Shown: positions 1 to 6,932 of the stretch, piece after piece
How positions within the stretch are numbered: the stretch's first letter is position 1
Layout of the letters: every line of letters begins with the position of its first letter
From: Methanolinea sp. UBA275
GTDB taxonomy: Archaea; Halobacteriota; Methanomicrobia; Methanomicrobiales; Methanospirillaceae
Length of the DNA: 27,468 nucleotides
Reading direction: 5' to 3'
Assembly (NCBI GenBank): GCA_002506105.1
Contig: DAWU01000002.1
Coordinates: 1-27,468 of the forward strand
Translations under genes and position numbers: made by a program
The notes under the pieces: generated by a model
Database searches by the model: none
What the model was told of the DNA's origin: nothing
The model's input: the letters and a program-made list of their open reading frames with translations, nothing else

Positions 1-15
1 TGCTGCAAGGGTCAT
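1..15 (-). CDS. Start of a gene cut by the window edge (possibly second YeeE/YedE half)
   Basis: Five codons are visible on the minus strand, reading Met-Thr-Leu-Ala-Ala from an ATG at 15-13. Just upstream is a strong ribosome site (GGAGGGTGAGGTG, complement of 16-28), and the ATG lies 4 bases after the stop of the YeeE/YedE-like gene, so a translationally coupled next gene is likely. YeeE/YedE half-proteins are often encoded as adjacent pairs, so a second half is the natural guess, but five residues cannot confirm it. Confidence 0.45.
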
Positions 16-19
16 CACC

Positions 20-541
20 TCACCCTCCGAGCGACATGAGCCCCATTGCGGTCAGGATCCCGCCGATAAAGAAACAGGCGGAAGAGACCATGCTTGCGAC
101 CGAGAGCTGGAGGTTCCCGCTGATCCCGTGCCCGCTTGTGCACCCGCCTGCCCACCGGGCGCCCAACCCGAGGAGGATCCCGCCAAGGAGAGCGACTGCG
201 ATCCGCAGTACGACATTATCTCCAAATGTCGTTTCCCAGAGCGGCGGGATCCATTCAGGGCTGAACACCCCGGAGAGAATTGAAGAGATGAATGCCCCTA
301 TCACGATTCCTGGAAGGATCGTGAACTGCCAGTCGACTCTTGGCGGGATTTCCCGGTAATATTCTGTATTTTCCACATCTTTCCCCCGCACAACTCTTTC
401 AATAAGGCCACAGGTCTTTACAAAACCCGTGGAACAGCCGAGCGGCCGGTCCGAGATAACCAGTGAGAGGCAGACAAGGAGGCCGATGGCCACACCCACG
501 ATGTAGGGTGACCATGTTGGAAGGCCCAGAAATCCTAGCAT
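20..541 (-). CDS. YeeE/YedE family (DUF395) membrane protein, putative sulfur-compound transporter half
   Basis: This is a 173-residue integral membrane protein with about four hydrophobic segments (near residues 10-30, 73-92, 108-126 and 146-170). The family signature is clear: a GARWAGGCTSGHGISG-type motif near residues 127-142, with Cys and His in the pore motif, and an earlier conserved Cys in RPLGCSTG (about residues 33-40). Relatives such as TsuA import thiosulfate; substrate here is inferred only from family. The length fits a half-size protein that pairs with a second YeeE/YedE subunit, whose start may follow at position 15. The ATG at 541-539 has no clear ribosome site, so the message may be nearly leaderless. 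It stands apart from the surface-protein genes upstream, separated by a T-rich terminator. Confidence 0.85.
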   Translation of the reverse strand: MLGFLGLPTWSPYIVGVAIGLLVCLSLVISDRPLGCSTGFVKTCGLIERVVRGKDVENTEYYREIPPRVDWQFTILPGIVIGAFISSILSGVFSPEWIPPLWETTFGDNVVLRIAVALLGGILLGLGARWAGGCTSGHGISGNLQLSVASMVSSACFFIGGILTAMGLMSLGG

Positions 542-702
542 GCGGGAGTGTTCGGTCTTCCTACGAATGAAGGTTGCGAACGCGGCTATCCAATCCCCGG
601 GCAGAATACTTCATTGAGAGGGGAGTGTGGGGAATCAGTTTCTCCAATCCATTGAGATTATTGGACAGGGCACTTGCCAGAGATAACGCGGGGCATTCAC
701 GC

Positions 703-745
703 AAAAAAACACCGGGAAAAGTTCAGGAAAAAGAAAAAGAAAGGT
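703..745 (-). terminator. T-rich archaeal terminator after the 638-aa surface protein gene
   Basis: On the minus strand the stop codon at 748-746 is followed within a few bases by two or three runs of five T (complement of 727-743) and a further run of seven T (complement of 703-709). There is no strong hairpin. Runs of T downstream of a stop are the usual form of archaeal transcription termination. Confidence 0.6.
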
Positions 746-2662
746 TTATTGCAGTCCCTTGATGTCCCACTCATCCGAGGGGGCTTCCGCGGGGGCTGGT
801 GTTTCAGGCCCCTTCTTCCTGCGCAGGAAGTAGAGCAGGACAAGGATTACCGCGATGACGATGATGATCAGGATGATAATCTTGATGATCATGTCAAGGG
901 GCAATCCGCCGGTTACGGGGGCTGCCGTTCCAATTGTGGTAATGGTTTCCGTAGCAACCGTGGTGGTGATGCTTGGACTCGCCACAAACAGGGCGAAAAT
1001 ACTTGTGTGGGTGATCTTGGTACTGACCGTCCTCGTCTCGCTGCTCACCGTTGTCGGGAGGTCTTCCCATGCAGACGTGGAAGGGTTGTACCATTTGATG
1101 GAGTGGTCTTTACCCTGCAGCCCTGTCCATTCGTTCTCCGGGATGGTGATGGAGAACGTCACGTAGGGATCGAATTTTGCTCCGGTGGGTTCGATGTCAT
1201 ACGCAAACCCGGCAAACGTGAATCCCGGGGTGGGGGCCTGGGGCAGCTCGGAATTGGGTATCCTCCGTATGGTCAGGTTGAGGAGCGGGGCTCCGGTGGA
1301 GTCCTGAGGCCTCATGCCGCTCGGCATGGAGACCGATCCCATCCCGTCTTCCGAGACCATCACGACCGACTGCGAGAGCGCGAGTGCTGAGTTGAGGGGC
1401 AGCACGCCACCGGAACCAAGCGCAGTCCCTCCCTGGGTCGGGGTCGGTGTTGGCGTCGGAGTGCCTGTCGTGGTGGTAGCCGCAGCGGACGCGAAGTACC
1501 CTCCACCGCCACCGCCACCGCCGCCGCCACCACCACCACCGCCACCGCCGCTTGCGCTGCTGCGGACGTCGAGGTAGTTGAGCTTGGTGATGTTGCTGGT
1601 GCCAGCAATGTTCCAGGCGGTCAGGCTCACATTGTACCGGCCAAACAGGTACCGGTGGACCGGGTTCTGCAGATCTGACGATGTCCCGTCACCGAAATCC
1701 CAGAGCCAGTGGTCAGGGTATCCCGTGGATGTGTCAAAGAATGTGACCATCATCGGCTCTGTGCCAAACGTCGGGCTTCCCACAAAGTTGACGACAGGGA
1801 CGGTGATGTTGGTCCGCAGGTTGAGCTGGGTGACATTTCCTGAAAGGAATGGATATGAAGTAACCCAGTCTCCGCCTGCCTGGACATCCTGGATTTCGGC
1901 AAGAATACCATCAACGTAGAACTGGATGGGTGCGCCGTTCACGATGCATCCCTGGACTCCAAGTCTCACATCGGTCGCACCAAGTCCGCCATACTGCCCT
2001 GGAACGCTCACGGGCAGGGGGTTCCGGTCCCCTGTGATAGCGCCTGCGACCCTTCCTTCAATCATTGCACCTTCAGGTGCAGGAACCCCATCCTTGATTG
2101 TCACGACACCCCAGAATTCGTGGGGGTGTGATGGGACACCAGTACATGTTGGTGTTGGAGTTGGGGAAGTGGTTGGAGAGGTAGTGGGTATTGTAGTTGT
2201 CGGAGATGTCGTCGGGGAAGTGGTCGGAGAGGTAGTGGGTACCGTAGTTGTCGGAGATGTCGTCGGGGAAGTGGTTGGAGATGTTGTTTGGGTAGGTGTG
2301 ACTGTCGGAATCCCCGTGATCGCCAGGTTGACTGTTTTCATCGCGCCAGCGCTGAATGTCGAGCCCTGTGGGGCTTCATACCCGTTGATATAGAATTTGA
2401 CAGGTATAGTACACCCGCACTCGCTTTCCGCCTCGGTAACCTGAGCAGACAGGTATTCGTAATACCCTGCCTGGGTGACCGTTACTTCTCCATTTGGACG
2501 GAGTGTGTCGTATACTTTGACCTGTATTGTGGTTCCCACTGGGGCCGGAGCACCATTGATAGTGACCGTGCCGCTATACGTGCACGGTATGGGCGGAATC
2601 GCCGAGGCTACTCCGACCATGAACACTACCAGGAGTAAAAAAATGATTGTTTTTCGTGTCAT
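746..2662 (-). CDS. Membrane-anchored PKD-domain surface protein with poly-Gly tract (638 aa)
   Basis: This is a predicted extracellular protein anchored by one C-terminal helix. I chose the ATG at 2662-2660 because GAGGAGAG sits 5 bases upstream and a typical signal peptide (residues 1-21, ending ASA) follows; a longer frame to 2701 exists but overlaps nothing useful. Domains in order: a Cys-containing beta-rich domain (about 25-115), a Thr/Ser/Pro linker, a second diverged copy of that domain (about 172-285), one PKD domain with the WDFGDG motif (about 290-365), about 18 consecutive glycines (about 372-389), a TPTPTP linker, a conserved beta-rich domain (about 415-565) resembling the membrane-proximal domain of PGF-pre-PGF-type archaeal proteins, a helix (about 590-615), and a charged tail. 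The stop of the upstream surface gene lies 31 bases before this ATG, so the two are probably co-transcribed. Adhesion or cell-wall function is inferred, not shown. Confidence 0.85.
   Translation of the reverse strand: MTRKTIIFLLLVVFMVGVASAIPPIPCTYSGTVTINGAPAPVGTTIQVKVYDTLRPNGEVTVTQAGYYEYLSAQVTEAESECGCTIPVKFYINGYEAPQGSTFSAGAMKTVNLAITGIPTVTPTQTTSPTTSPTTSPTTTVPTTSPTTSPTTSPTTTIPTTSPTTSPTPTPTCTGVPSHPHEFWGVVTIKDGVPAPEGAMIEGRVAGAITGDRNPLPVSVPGQYGGLGATDVRLGVQGCIVNGAPIQFYVDGILAEIQDVQAGGDWVTSYPFLSGNVTQLNLRTNITVPVVNFVGSPTFGTEPMMVTFFDTSTGYPDHWLWDFGDGTSSDLQNPVHRYLFGRYNVSLTAWNIAGTSNITKLNYLDVRSSASGGGGGGGGGGGGGGGGGYFASAAATTTTGTPTPTPTPTQGGTALGSGGVLPLNSALALSQSVVMVSEDGMGSVSMPSGMRPQDSTGAPLLNLTIRRIPNSELPQAPTPGFTFAGFAYDIEPTGAKFDPYVTFSITIPENEWTGLQGKDHSIKWYNPSTSAWEDLPTTVSSETRTVSTKITHTSIFALFVASPSITTTVATETITTIGTAAPVTGGLPLDMIIKIIILIIIVIAVILVLLYFLRRKKGPETPAPAEAPSDEWDIKGLQ
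1500..1554 (-). repeat. GGN trinucleotide tract encoding about 18 glycines
   Basis: The tract is an almost pure run of Gly codons (GGC and GGT mixed) between the PKD domain and the TP-rich linker of the 638-aa protein. It could change length by slippage in steps of three without breaking the frame. Confidence 0.85.
2163..2286 (-). repeat. 51-bp tandem repeat in the Thr/Ser/Pro linker, about 2.4 copies
   Basis: Copies lie at 2163-2213 and 2214-2264 and differ at only three of 51 positions; a partial third runs to about 2286. Each unit encodes 17 residues of the type TSPTTTVPTTSPTTSPT. The DNA-level identity exceeds what the amino-acid pattern requires, so this is a recent duplication in an extended linker that is probably glycosylated. 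Confidence 0.85.
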
Positions 2663-2693
2663 TGCTCTCCTCGTGGGGTCCCTGGCCCCGGGA

Positions 2694-5600
2694 TCAGGCA
2701 CTGATCGCGGCCAGGGTTCCGGGTGCGTTCATGAACAGCCAGTAGCCCTTGAATGGGTTCATGGGGTTCGTGTCACTGTGGCTGCCAGATCCTCCCTTGA
2801 TGATTGACGTGTCGTAGTACTGTGACGCGCCGTTGTATCCGATCAGCTGGGCCCACTGGCTCTGCACGGACTGGAGCGTGTCCTTCGCTGCAGCCGGGCT
2901 TACATCGGAGAACCCGATCGAGTTCCAGCCGGTATACACGGCCTTCGTGGGCGGTGTGGCCAGCGGGTCGTTCTTGTAGGTCAGGCTCACCGAGACCGGG
3001 GCGGTCGAGTAGATCCAGATCCCGTCGAGAGGCTTGACCGTCGAGTTCGCGGTCAGTGCCTGCCAGGAGGTCGAACCTGCATCGTAGGTGAAGATCGAGT
3101 GTCCTCCGGTGTTCACACCAGAGAACACTGAGCTGGCAGTGTTGTGCCCGTCAGCGAGTGCCCGTGGGGTGGAGATGAAGTTCCACCCGGTATACAGGTT
3201 CATCGTGCTCGGTGTCGGTGTGGTCGGGGTCGGGGTCACGGTCCCTGTCTGGGTCGGCCCGGTGGTCACCGTGACGTAATCGTTCTTGGTGATTGACGAG
3301 CTTCCGGAGAGGCCGGTGACAGAGAGGGTCACATCGTAGGTACCCACATTCTCGTATATGTGGGTCGGATTCTGCTGGTCAGAGGTATACCCGTCGCCGA
3401 AGTCCCAGTGCCAGGTCTCAGGGTATCCGATCGAGATATCGGTGAAGAACACCGAGAGCGGAGCACTTCCGCTGGTCGGCGTTCCCGAGAACCCTGCCTG
3501 GATGGCGTTATTGCTCTCGACCTTGAAGGTCAGGACAGCAATGTTATCATCGATGTTCGGGTCGTTGAATCCTGCAAGGAGGGCGTTCAGCGCCGCGGTC
3601 CCTGCCAGGCGGTCAGGCCCGTCGATCACGAAGAGCTTGCTCCAGCGGATTGGCGATGCAGTTGCCACGAACTTGCGGTTGACGTCTGGGTACCACACTT
3701 CATCCTGTAATATTGTTCCCTCAAACAATCTCAACCACGGACACCAGTCGGACTGGTCACAAATCCATTTCATTTCGGGCCGATTCGGAGACGTTTCAGG
3801 AATAATATCGAGTCTGTGATTATACATCGGGTGCTGAACCACTACAGTGTAAGTACCTGGCACGAGGGCTAGTGTGTCAATACCCTTCTCCTTGAGATCA
3901 ATGGAAAATTCACCAGTCACACAGTCAACTGGAGCGGTATCGAAGAAGAATTTTTGACCTGCAACCTTGTTCTCGCCAAAGACCCAGATCCCGATCGGGA
4001 CAGTGTTATACTGCTGACCGATTGCTTCTCCGCGGAGACCCAAAGCCTCTCCACTGACTGTAATCGAAGGCCCTGAACAGCAGATAATCTGGATAATCTT
4101 GGGATTGACATCTGCAGTGAGGGTAGGCTCGAGGAATGTGAACGGAGTCTTGTCCCAGGCAGCGCATGAAACGCCTACGTCCTGACAGTCCGTGCAGGGC
4201 ACACCTTCCAGTGCCGGGGCGTCGTTCGGCATGCTTGCTGCATAGATAGTGTACTGCCCGAGGTCGATCTGGAGGTTCCTGGTGTACCAGAAGTACTCCC
4301 AAGTCCCATCCGATTTCACTTTTACCTTTGTGAAGGTCGATCCATTACCATTCACAACAGTATTAGTGACCGTCATGTTTTCGCCCTTGCAGCTCTGGCA
4401 GGGGCCCTTGATGAACAGGTAGGTATAGGGTGAATCGGTGTTGGTTCCAGAGATATGGACAGTCTCACCGAGGTAGCTGGTATCGGTGGGTTCATCACAC
4501 ACGTCGGTCTGGATGGTGACGACTCCCTTCTGGACATTCACACAGGCGTCGTCGTATGGTCTTGTAAGATCAAGAGTACAGACGTCATCCTGAATCCAGC
4601 GCTGGGTGTGTATCTTGTAGGTTGTTGGAGCGGTGCAGGTCGTGGTCTGCCATTCGACAGTCCTCTCTCCATTCTCGTCCAGAAGGACAAGTGCATAGTA
4701 GTACTTTCCACCTGAGGGATAATCCGGCATTATGCCATCAAGGGTCTTCGTACAAAGGCATCCGCACCACTGGATGAGTGTATCATTAATGTGATAATAC
4801 CCGCGTTCTGAATCACCCTCCCCAAGTTGACCGCATTGACTACAGCTGCCATAACTACAGTAGGGCGCAGGACATAAGCTGGTCTGCTTATGGGGGCATG
4901 TAGCCCAGAATCCGCCAGTTGAATCAGAGAAGGTGAAGTTGTAATCAACGAAGTATACTCCTTCCTGGTCATCCACCATCATTGGTGGTTGATCACAGCA
5001 TGCGCCGGTCATTGGATCGGTACAACACCCGTTCGGGCATGCGGCACAGTCTTTGATCCAGAGGATGTAGTACGTGTTGGGAATACCAGTTATTGTTGTA
5101 TAGAATTTTTCACCGCGTATGAGTGAGGCGGGGTTTACTGTGATGGTTGGCTTCTCCTCTTCAAGGGTGACCGTCTTGGTTGTTCCCACGTATCCTAGGT
5201 TATTCTGGTTACACTGGATAGTGACCTGGTACTCTCCCGGGCTGTATACAGGGAAATCGGTAACGGGGTCAACGGCGTCGGTTTTCCATCCATGGTTCTT
5301 GAACGATGCAGTGCCATCACCTGATGACCAGTACCATGGGGTAGAGTTCACATCAAGATAAGTCAGATCTTTCTGGGATGGAGTGGGGGGAGAAGGAACC
5401 CATAACTTTGAGTACGTGACGCCATAGGGATTTCTCACGACGATCTTGCAATTAAAATTCTCTCCCCCAGTCTCATTACGAAGGAAGATATAATGCAGGG
5501 TCGATTGGGAGAGCTCAAAGTCCAGGATATCCCCAATCAGTACAGTACTGTCGGTCACATCTGTGTTGGTACTAACACTAACTGGTCCGAGGTCCCTGAT

Positions 5601-5984
5601 CTTGAGAACAGTCTGGGGTAACACGACCTGGAATGCCGGTACTGTTGGATTTGTATCCCCAGGTGTGCTCATTTGCCACCAGAAACCCTTCCCTTCAGTT
5701 CCTACGAATTGAGAGGTCGGGTCATCATCGATATTGAAGTTGGTCCGGATGTACCCACTCAAATCGATGACCTTGTCGGGCGGATTGTTCAGGCTTGAGG
5801 TGGGACCCCACCAGCCAATATACGGAGCACTTCCCACGGCAGCGGTAACATCCAATCCCTCCTCGCCGAGGAGGACCGTGCCATTTTGGGGAACCTCATT
5901 CAGTTGTGCCGAAACAGGCATCGCTACTGTAAGCAGGGCGATACCCAATACTAACAGTAAGAGCACATTATGTCGAAGCTTCAT
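2694..5984 (-). CDS. Large secreted S-layer-like protein, DUF3821-type N-terminus, Cys-rich middle, PKD domain (1096 aa)
   Basis: The ATG at 5984-5982 has a ribosome site (AAGGTGG, 6 bases upstream) and opens a clear signal peptide (residues 1-27). The mature N-terminus has the GTVLLGEEGLDVT motif that I associate with DUF3821 surface proteins of Methanomicrobiales, continuing to about residue 280. Residues 310-408 form an unusual Cys-rich section with 14 cysteines in about 100 residues, including paired CC and CGCLC, and further Cys pairs follow to about 750. A PKD domain with WDFGDG lies at about 823-906, then a TPTPTTPTP linker, then two tandem GWN-type repeats (about 920-1096). There is no C-terminal membrane helix, so retention may depend on lattice contacts. 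The stacked TATA boxes upstream suggest high expression. An S-layer or sheath component is a reasonable inference. Confidence 0.85.
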   Translation of the reverse strand: MKLRHNVLLLLVLGIALLTVAMPVSAQLNEVPQNGTVLLGEEGLDVTAAVGSAPYIGWWGPTSSLNNPPDKVIDLSGYIRTNFNIDDDPTSQFVGTEGKGFWWQMSTPGDTNPTVPAFQVVLPQTVLKIRDLGPVSVSTNTDVTDSTVLIGDILDFELSQSTLHYIFLRNETGGENFNCKIVVRNPYGVTYSKLWVPSPPTPSQKDLTYLDVNSTPWYWSSGDGTASFKNHGWKTDAVDPVTDFPVYSPGEYQVTIQCNQNNLGYVGTTKTVTLEEEKPTITVNPASLIRGEKFYTTITGIPNTYYILWIKDCAACPNGCCTDPMTGACCDQPPMMVDDQEGVYFVDYNFTFSDSTGGFWATCPHKQTSLCPAPYCSYGSCSQCGQLGEGDSERGYYHINDTLIQWCGCLCTKTLDGIMPDYPSGGKYYYALVLLDENGERTVEWQTTTCTAPTTYKIHTQRWIQDDVCTLDLTRPYDDACVNVQKGVVTIQTDVCDEPTDTSYLGETVHISGTNTDSPYTYLFIKGPCQSCKGENMTVTNTVVNGNGSTFTKVKVKSDGTWEYFWYTRNLQIDLGQYTIYAASMPNDAPALEGVPCTDCQDVGVSCAAWDKTPFTFLEPTLTADVNPKIIQIICCSGPSITVSGEALGLRGEAIGQQYNTVPIGIWVFGENKVAGQKFFFDTAPVDCVTGEFSIDLKEKGIDTLALVPGTYTVVVQHPMYNHRLDIIPETSPNRPEMKWICDQSDWCPWLRLFEGTILQDEVWYPDVNRKFVATASPIRWSKLFVIDGPDRLAGTAALNALLAGFNDPNIDDNIAVLTFKVESNNAIQAGFSGTPTSGSAPLSVFFTDISIGYPETWHWDFGDGYTSDQQNPTHIYENVGTYDVTLSVTGLSGSSSITKNDYVTVTTGPTQTGTVTPTPTTPTPSTMNLYTGWNFISTPRALADGHNTASSVFSGVNTGGHSIFTYDAGSTSWQALTANSTVKPLDGIWIYSTAPVSVSLTYKNDPLATPPTKAVYTGWNSIGFSDVSPAAAKDTLQSVQSQWAQLIGYNGASQYYDTSIIKGGSGSHSDTNPMNPFKGYWLFMNAPGTLAAISA

Positions 5985-6050
5985 TTTGCACCACCTTGAT
6001 TGCATATATCAGAATGAACCCCCAAGGTGTGAACCGTGGGATTCCACTCT

Positions 6051-6088
6051 TTTATATAACTTGCATTGGGAGGGAGACGTTTATATAA
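6051..6088 (-). promoter_or_regulatory. Two tandem TATA boxes upstream of the S-layer-like gene
   Basis: The same sequence, AAGTTATATAAA on the minus strand, occurs at about 6051-6061 and again at about 6080-6090, one near-identical copy 29 bases behind the other. Both have an A-rich or AG-rich BRE-like lead. The proximal box would start RNA near 6030, about 45 bases before the ATG at 5984. Tandem promoters suit an abundant surface protein. Confidence 0.65.
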
Positions 6089-6100
6089 CTTTCTCTTTTT

Positions 6101-6172
6101 CCGATGGCGAAATCGCCCCCCCAGCATACCGGGACCGCAATTTCGGGGGGTGTCCGGCGAGATCGGTTTTTT
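6101..6172 (+). ncRNA. Candidate structured RNA with T6 terminator
   Basis: A GC-rich island in AT-rich DNA folds as a possible three-way junction: an outer stem CCGAT (6101-6105) with ATCGG (6162-6166), an inner hairpin GGCG-AAAT-CGCC (6106-6117), and CCCCC (6118-6122) pairing with GGGGG (6146-6150). CCGG in the loop (6129-6132) could also pair with CCGG at 6154-6157. The closing stem runs straight into TTTTTT (6167-6172) on the plus strand. On the other strand it could instead be part of a long structured 5' leader of the S-layer-like gene, started from the TATA-like site at 6178-6189. No known RNA family is recognised. Confidence 0.35.
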
Positions 6173-6177
6173 AAACA

Positions 6178-6189
6178 TGTATATATACT
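6178..6189 (-). promoter_or_regulatory. Distal TATA-like site
   Basis: The minus strand reads AGTATATATACATG, an extended TATA-like and partly palindromic sequence. If active on the minus strand, it would place the whole structured segment 6101-6166 in the leader of the S-layer-like gene. The palindromic core gives no firm direction. Confidence 0.3.
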
Positions 6190-6300
6190 TAACGTTTTCA
6201 TGGTATGTAAAAAACGGCAAAATGACGTTTTTTAAGGAAAAAAATTAAAGAATAAAAAAGCCCTGGATTTTTAAAATAAATTAGATAAAGGATTTTTTTA

Positions 6301-6417
6301 AGAAAGGCGGACTCCAGTTTAGCGCAATGTGGATTGACGCAGAAGAGGGCGCTTTTTGCGTGTGCGAATCCACCAGATTGTGGGATCACCACATGGAGAC
6401 CGCTCCGCGCTTTTTTT
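6301..6417 (+). ncRNA. Candidate small RNA with nested hairpins and T7 terminator
   Basis: A TATA-like sequence (TTTTTAAAATAAATT, about 6268-6282) lies about 25-30 bases before a segment with several inverted repeats. GTGGATT (6329-6335) pairs with AATCCAC (6367-6373), and nested within it ACGCA (6337-6341) pairs with TGCGT (6357-6361). TGTGG-GATCA-CCACA (6379-6393) and GGAG-ACCG-CTCC (6395-6406) follow, then TTTTTTT (6411-6417). Promoter, folds and terminator all agree on the plus strand and give an RNA of about 115 bases. There is no open frame of note. I do not recognise it as tRNA, 5S, SRP or RNase P RNA. Confidence 0.4.
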
Positions 6418-6563
6418 ACAGCGGGGGTACTGATCAGAATAGTATTCCCGTAAAATTCTAAGGCGGCTGTGATCGAAACCCTGATGAAAAGAGGTGCATT
6501 ATGTCATTTTTCCTGCTAATCTTGTTTATGAACTCTGATGAAAAAAATATGTCTACACTAAAA

Positions 6564-6641
6564 GTAAAAAAGTCGTTGTCAAGGATTCCCCATCATATTT
6601 GCGATTGACCCCGCCGCCCCCGGAGGACGCCCCGGCGGCGG
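6564..6641. repeat. GC-hairpin intergenic element, copy A
   Basis: The 40-base core (6601-6640) is identical at 38 positions to the core at 20067-20106. Within it CGCCGCC (6612-6618) and GGCGGCG (6634-6640) form a perfect stem around a 15-base C-rich loop on the plus strand, with one extra C-G pair in this copy. The upstream flank also matches: GTAAAAAAGT begins exactly 37 bases before the core in both copies. Read on the minus strand, this flank ends in TTTTTT after a short inverted repeat (GTCAA with TTGAC). The plus strand of copy A also has T6 at 6651-6656. It may be a small RNA family or a short dispersed repeat. Confidence 0.75.
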
Positions 6642-6902
6642 TTTGAATTCTTTTTTCAGCAGCCTGATTGAACTAAATATTCATTGGATATTGTGAGAAA
6701 AAGCAAGGAAATCAGCCTCAAACGCCGGATTTATTAATACTATTCGAAAAATGATTTTTTTGTGCCCAAATTGCGACTAATCCAAAGGATATTTGGATCT
6801 CTCTTCACCATGAAGAATGATTCAACCTTTTTTTTTCAAAAAATTTCAATAACACCAGTAACTTAAGAGCTGACACGGATTTTACGTATCATTAAAAGCC
6901 GG

Positions 6903-6920
6903 ATATAAAAAGAAAAATTA
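6903..6920 (-). terminator. T-rich terminator after the 1168-aa surface protein gene
   Basis: On the minus strand the stop at 6935-6933 is followed after about 13 bases by AATTTTTCTTTTTATATCC, a typical archaeal poly-T termination signal without a hairpin. Confidence 0.6.
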
Positions 6921-6932
6921 TTGTGTTCCATT

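Larger units (their letters stand above)
6006..6932. other. Long AT-rich non-coding region with structured islands
   Basis: No convincing coding frame is present. From low to high coordinate the stretch holds tandem TATA boxes serving the gene at 2694-5984, a GC-rich structured segment ending in T6 (6101-6172), a third TATA-like site (6178-6189), a second structured segment ending in T7 (6301-6417), copy A of the GC hairpin repeat (6564-6641), homopolymer-rich DNA (6820-6850), and the T-rich terminator of the gene at 6933-10439. The region at 6425-6560 shows nothing that I can interpret with confidence. Confidence 0.7.

Noticed and set aside
674..1390. Long open frame on the plus strand opposite the 638-aa surface protein
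   Set aside because: It mirrors a low-complexity coding strand, has no ribosome site, and yields an Asp- and Gly/Arg-rich product with no family marks. The opposite strand has signal, PKD and anchor in order.
1500..1554. Phase-variable on/off switch by slippage in the poly-Gly tract
   Set aside because: The repeat unit is three bases, so slippage changes length but does not shift the frame. Only length variation is plausible.
2163..2286. Tandem repeat considered as a CRISPR array
   Set aside because: Units abut directly without spacers and lie in frame inside a coding linker.
6101..6166. tRNA-like length and GC content
   Set aside because: There is no 7-base acceptor stem, no T-loop TTCRANY motif and no anticodon arm that fits.
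6476..6545. Possible C/D box guide RNA: two TGATGA motifs (about 6482 and 6537) and CTGA sequences
   Set aside because: The first C box lacks the preceding purine, no good internal D'/C' pair occurs at the usual 12-base spacing, and the final D box is part of a second TGATGA. It is probably chance in AT-rich DNA.
6564..6641. GC hairpin considered as an insertion sequence end or attachment site
   Set aside because: No terminal inverted repeats, flanking direct repeats, transposase or integrase remnants are seen near either copy.
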